Shown: one piece after another, positions 61,309 through 64,000 of the stretch
How positions within the stretch are numbered: the first letter of the stretch is position 1
How the letters are laid out: every line of letters begins with the position of its first letter
Origin: Longispora sp040681875
Lineage (GTDB): Bacteria > Actinomycetota > Actinomycetes > Mycobacteriales > Micromonosporaceae
Direction: 5' to 3'
Length of the DNA stretch: 64,000 bases
Assembly: GCF_040681875.1 (NCBI RefSeq)
Contig: NZ_JBFAZP010000005.1
Coordinates: 248,001 to 312,000 of the forward strand
Made by a program: the position numbers and the translations under genes
Notes under the pieces: model-generated
Database searches by the model: none
Seen by the model: only the letters and a program-made list of their open reading frames with translations
What the model was told of the DNA's origin: nothing

Positions 61309-62912
61309 TGGACCTGGTGGCAGCCGTGTTGACCACCGCCGACGCCGCGCCCGACGCGCTGGCGATCGGGGAGCTGACCTACGGGGAACTCGCCCGCCGG
61401 GTGCGGTCGACCGCCGCCGGGCTGGTCGCGGCCGGGTTGGAGCCCGGGGACCGGGTGCTGTTCTCCGTACGGCCCGAGGCGGCCGGGGTCGTGCTGGCCC
61501 TCGGGATCGTGGCCGCCGGGGGGACCGTGGTGTTCGCCGATCCGGGGACCGGGCCGGAGCTGTTCGCGGCGCGGTTGGCGTTGGCGGGGCCGCGCTGGGC
61601 GGCGGCGGAGTCGTTGTTGTACGCCGCCAGTCGGTACGGGCGGGGGGTGGCGCGGCGGCGGGGGTTGTTGTTGCCGAGTTATCGGGAGCTGCCGGTGCGG
61701 CACGTGTATGCGGGGCGGTGGTTGCCGGGGGTGCCGAAGGGGGCGTTGTCGGCGCGGAGGTTGGCGGCTGGAGGCGCGGGTGGGGCTGTGCGCGGCGGCG
61801 GGGAGGCGGACCCGGCCCTGGGTGGGGCGGCCGGAGGCGCGGTGTCCGGAGGGTCGGGCGCCCCGACCGGTCCCGGTGGTGCCGTGCCGGCCGGCGGATC
61901 CGGGCTCGGCGACCAGGAGGCGCTCATCGTGTTCACCTCCGGCAGCACCGCCGCGCCCAAGGCCGTCGTGCACACCCGGGCCTCCCTGGGCTCCGGCCTG
62001 GCGCTGCTCGCCACCCGCTGCCGCCTCGGCCCCGGCGACACCGTGCACACCGACCAACTGATGCTCGGCCTCCCGGCCCTGGTCGCCGGCGCGCACTGGA
62101 CGATGCCGCCCTACGGGTTCGCCCCCGCCGCCGACCCGGTCCGCTACGGCGCCGGCCTGGCGGGTGCCACGCACGCCTTCTGCGTCCCCGCCGACCTGGC
62201 CGTCCTGCTCGACGCGGGCGTCCGCGCGCCCGGCCTGCGCCACCTGTTGATCGGCGGCGCGCCGGTGCTGCCGCCCCTGTTGCGCCGGGCCCGCGAAGCG
62301 TTCCCCGACACCGAGATCCTCGCCGTGTACGGCATGACCGAGATCCTGCCCATCGCCATCGCCACGGCCGAGGAGAAGCTCGCGCACACCGGCCCCGGCG
62401 ACCTGGTCGGCGCGCCGCTGCCGAAGGTCCGGGTGGCCGTCGCGGAGGACGGCGAACTCGTCGTCGCCGGCCCGAACCTGTGCCGGGGCTACCTAGGCCA
62501 GCCCCGCCTGGAGGCGCACGCGACCGGCGACCTGGCGACCCTCGACGACGGCCGGCTCGTCCTGCTCGGCCGCAAGAAGGACATGATCATCCGGGGCAAG
62601 ACCAACGTGTACCCCGGCCTCTACGAACCCACGATCAACACCTTTCCGGGGGTACGCGAGGCCGCGCTCGTCGGGGTGCCCGACGAGATCGGCGACGAGC
62701 GGATCGTGTTGGCCGTGGTGGCGGCGGGGAGTGACTCCCCGGTGGGCGGGGAACTCGTGGCCCGGTTGACCGCGAGCCTGCCGCGCCTGATCGACGCCTC
62801 GGCGCTGCCCGACGAGATCGTGCTGGTGGACGCGATCCCGACGGTCGGCCGGACCCGGAAGCCGGACCGGGAGGCGTTGCGGCGACTGGTGGGCGGGGTG
62901 GGTTGTGAGTGA
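61308..62912 (+). CDS. OleC-like AMP-dependent synthetase (beta-lactone synthetase family)
   Basis: 534 aa ANL-superfamily enzyme. VFTSGSTAAPKAVVHT near residue 208, AVYGMTEILPIA (Tyr341 region; OleC enzymes have YGATE-LPV here), GDLVGAPLPKVRVAVA and LLGRKKDMIIRGKTNVYPG. OleC converts 2-alkyl-3-hydroxyacids to beta-lactones. A Gly/Ala-rich low-complexity insert occupies about residues 150-200, which is not usual for the family and contrasts with compact neighbours. A plain fatty acyl-AMP ligase role cannot be excluded. Confidence 0.82.
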   Translation: MDLVAAVLTTADAAPDALAIGELTYGELARRVRSTAAGLVAAGLEPGDRVLFSVRPEAAGVVLALGIVAAGGTVVFADPGTGPELFAARLALAGPRWAAAESLLYAASRYGRGVARRRGLLLPSYRELPVRHVYAGRWLPGVPKGALSARRLAAGGAGGAVRGGGEADPALGGAAGGAVSGGSGAPTGPGGAVPAGGSGLGDQEALIVFTSGSTAAPKAVVHTRASLGSGLALLATRCRLGPGDTVHTDQLMLGLPALVAGAHWTMPPYGFAPAADPVRYGAGLAGATHAFCVPADLAVLLDAGVRAPGLRHLLIGGAPVLPPLLRRAREAFPDTEILAVYGMTEILPIAIATAEEKLAHTGPGDLVGAPLPKVRVAVAEDGELVVAGPNLCRGYLGQPRLEAHATGDLATLDDGRLVLLGRKKDMIIRGKTNVYPGLYEPTINTFPGVREAALVGVPDEIGDERIVLAVVAAGSDSPVGGELVARLTASLPRLIDASALPDEIVLVDAIPTVGRTRKPDREALRRLVGGVGCE

Positions 62913-63038
62913 GGTGTGGCCCGGCGGGGCGGGGGCATCGTGCGGGCCGGGTGGCGCGCGTGTGCGGGGTGGCTTCGCGTGGACCATTCCGAGGTGGGAC
63001 GGGGCGTTGGGTGGGGCCGGAGTGAGCGGGGGACAGGG

Positions 63039-63926
63039 GTGAGGGTCGCGGTGACCGGGGCCGGGGGGTTCGTCGGGGGCGCCGTGTGCCGGGGGCTCCG
63101 GGACGACGGGCACGACGTCGTCGCCCTCACCCGGCGGGAGTGGGACATCACCACCGGTCCGATGGCCGACCCGCCGAAGGTCGACGCCGTCGTGCACTGC
63201 GCCGCCGCCGTCACCGACTGGGGCCCGGTCGGGCCGGCCCGGCGGGCCAATGTCGACGGCACCCGGCACGCGCTGGACACGTTCCCCGACGCCCGGTTCG
63301 TGCACGTCTCCACGGCCAGCGTCTACGACCCGTTCCGCCCCACCGTGCGCGCCGCGGAGTCGGAGGCCCCCGCGCGGAGCTTCCTCACCGGGTACGCCGC
63401 CACCAAGGCCGCCGCCGAGCTCCTCGTCCTGGCCCGCCCCGACGCCCTCGTGCTCCGCCCGCACGCCGTGTACGGGCCGGGCGACCCGACCCTGCTGCCC
63501 CGGGTACTCGGCGCGATCCGGGGCCGCACCCTGTGGATCGTCGGCGACGGCCGGGCCGCCCAGTCGCTCACCTCGGTCGACAACCTGGTGCGTGCCGTCG
63601 CCCTGGCGTGCCGGCCCGGGGCTCCCGGGGGCGCGTACAACATCGCCGACGCGGAGCCCGTACCCGTCGGGGAGGCCCTGCGGGACCTGTTGGCGGCGCG
63701 CGGCTTGGCGGTCCGGGTCCGGGGCCTGCCCATGGCCCTGGCGTGGCCGCTGGCGGGCGCGTTGGAGGGCGCCTTCCGGCTGGTCGGCGCGCGCAGGCCA
63801 CCGCGCCTGACCCGGTACGCGATCAGCCACCTGGCCATGGAACGCACCCTGGACCTGACCCGGGCCCGCACCCTCCTCGGCTACGCCCCGACCCCGACCT
63901 CCTTCGAGGGCGCCGCCGATTGGTGA
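63039..63926 (+). CDS. OleD-like NAD(P)-dependent 3-hydroxysteroid-dehydrogenase-type reductase
   Basis: 295 aa extended SDR. GTG 63039 (MRVAVTGAGGFVGGAV) is chosen because the Rossmann GxxGxxG then starts at residue 7; the frame is open 123 bp further upstream with unlikely sequence. STASVY and YAATK provide Ser/Thr-Tyr-Lys. RPHAVYGPGDPTLLPRVL and the C-terminal RYAISHLAMERTLDLTRARTLLGYAPTP match the OleD group, which reduces the OleA beta-ketoacid. It is 126 bp after oleC. No OleB follows before the window ends. Confidence 0.86.
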   Translation: MRVAVTGAGGFVGGAVCRGLRDDGHDVVALTRREWDITTGPMADPPKVDAVVHCAAAVTDWGPVGPARRANVDGTRHALDTFPDARFVHVSTASVYDPFRPTVRAAESEAPARSFLTGYAATKAAAELLVLARPDALVLRPHAVYGPGDPTLLPRVLGAIRGRTLWIVGDGRAAQSLTSVDNLVRAVALACRPGAPGGAYNIADAEPVPVGEALRDLLAARGLAVRVRGLPMALAWPLAGALEGAFRLVGARRPPRLTRYAISHLAMERTLDLTRARTLLGYAPTPTSFEGAADW

Positions 63927-63993
63927 CATCCCCCCGGCCACGGCTCCAGCCGGCCTGCAACATCCCCCGGCCACGGCTCCAGCCGGCCCGCAA
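63927..63993 (+). repeat. Tandem repeat of a 33/34-bp unit
   Basis: Two nearly identical units, 63927-63960 and 63961-63993, each CATCCCCC followed by GGCCACGGCTCCAGCCGGCC and GCAA. Each can form a short CCGGC/GCCGG hairpin. Located just after the oleD-like stop; more copies may lie beyond the window. Confidence 0.8.
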
Positions 63994-64000
63994 CATTGCA

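Noticed and set aside
63039..63926. Start of the OleD-like gene at 62916
   Set aside because: The extra 41 codons (Arg/Gly/Trp-rich) precede the nucleotide-binding Rossmann strand, which homologs begin with; GTG 63039 is better.
1..64000. CRISPR arrays, rRNA genes, toxin-antitoxin pairs, PKS/NRPS modules
   Set aside because: No regularly spaced repeats with unique spacers, no rRNA sequence, and no megasynthase domains were found; the tandem repeats at 9966 and 63927 have no spacers.

Overview
The window is high-GC actinomycete DNA: dense codon bias at G/C third positions, many GTG starts, two AfsR/SARP-type regulators, a BldG/anti-sigma pair, and a fused MFS-thymidylate kinase. The left half keeps a gene order that I recall from Streptomyces coelicolor around SCO3540-3550 (helicase, bldG, anti-sigma factor, H+-pyrophosphatase, topA, MFS-tmk, holB, ricT), so it is chromosomal core. 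A member of Streptomycetales or Micromonosporales is likely; I cannot decide between them from this sequence.

1-34,933, core with accessory insertions. A DExH helicase (cut by the window edge, with a long Ala/Gly-rich insert) is divergent from bldG and its anti-sigma partner. Then come a secreted carboxylesterase, a small membrane-anchored protein, an alpha/beta hydrolase, the K+-independent H+-pyrophosphatase, a methyltransferase, a lipoprotein, topA, an FAD lactone-oxidase-like enzyme with a divergent TetR regulator, an XRE-TPR regulator, a ricin-type lectin, SARP 1, a PLP fold-III enzyme, the MFS-tmk fusion and holB. Between holB and a MarR/DHA2 efflux operon sits an MFS/CGNR-regulator pair bracketed by imperfect direct repeats. 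An MFS exporter, ricT and a membrane metallophosphoesterase close the region.

35,109-42,157, island next to tRNA-Thr(CGT). Downstream of the tRNA are gene fragments, two frameshifted genes (one encoding six HG-GY-CxCxxC zinc-knuckle repeats), tiny ORFs, a headless XRE/DUF5753 remnant and an intact XRE-TPR regulator. GGGGTAC/GTACCCC palindromes recur at four places and look like operators of one regulator.

42,158-55,117, biosynthetic gene cluster. A leaderless SARP faces a tightly coupled operon: a small unknown protein, aspartate kinase, GriI-like aldolase, GriH-like dehydroquinate-synthase-II-type enzyme, amidohydrolase, AMP/CoA ligase, FAD monooxygenase, EntA-like SDR, PhzD/EntB-like isochorismatase and a PhzC-like DAHP synthase. 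The first enzymes make 3-amino-4-hydroxybenzoate (from aspartate). The last three are the tool set for 3-hydroxyanthranilate or 2,3-dihydroxybenzoate (from chorismate). The ligase/amidohydrolase pair is the benzoxazole-forming arrangement. One operon therefore joins two aryl-acid routes, and the chorismate-committing enzyme is not in the window. This is the most interesting system here: a candidate hybrid benzoxazole (or related aminophenol amide) pathway.

55,169-64,000. A secreted repeat protein and a tyrosine phosphatase are followed by an OleA-GT2-P450-OleC-OleD operon. It resembles olefin/beta-lactone biosynthesis with an added glycosyltransferase and P450; no OleB is visible before the window ends.
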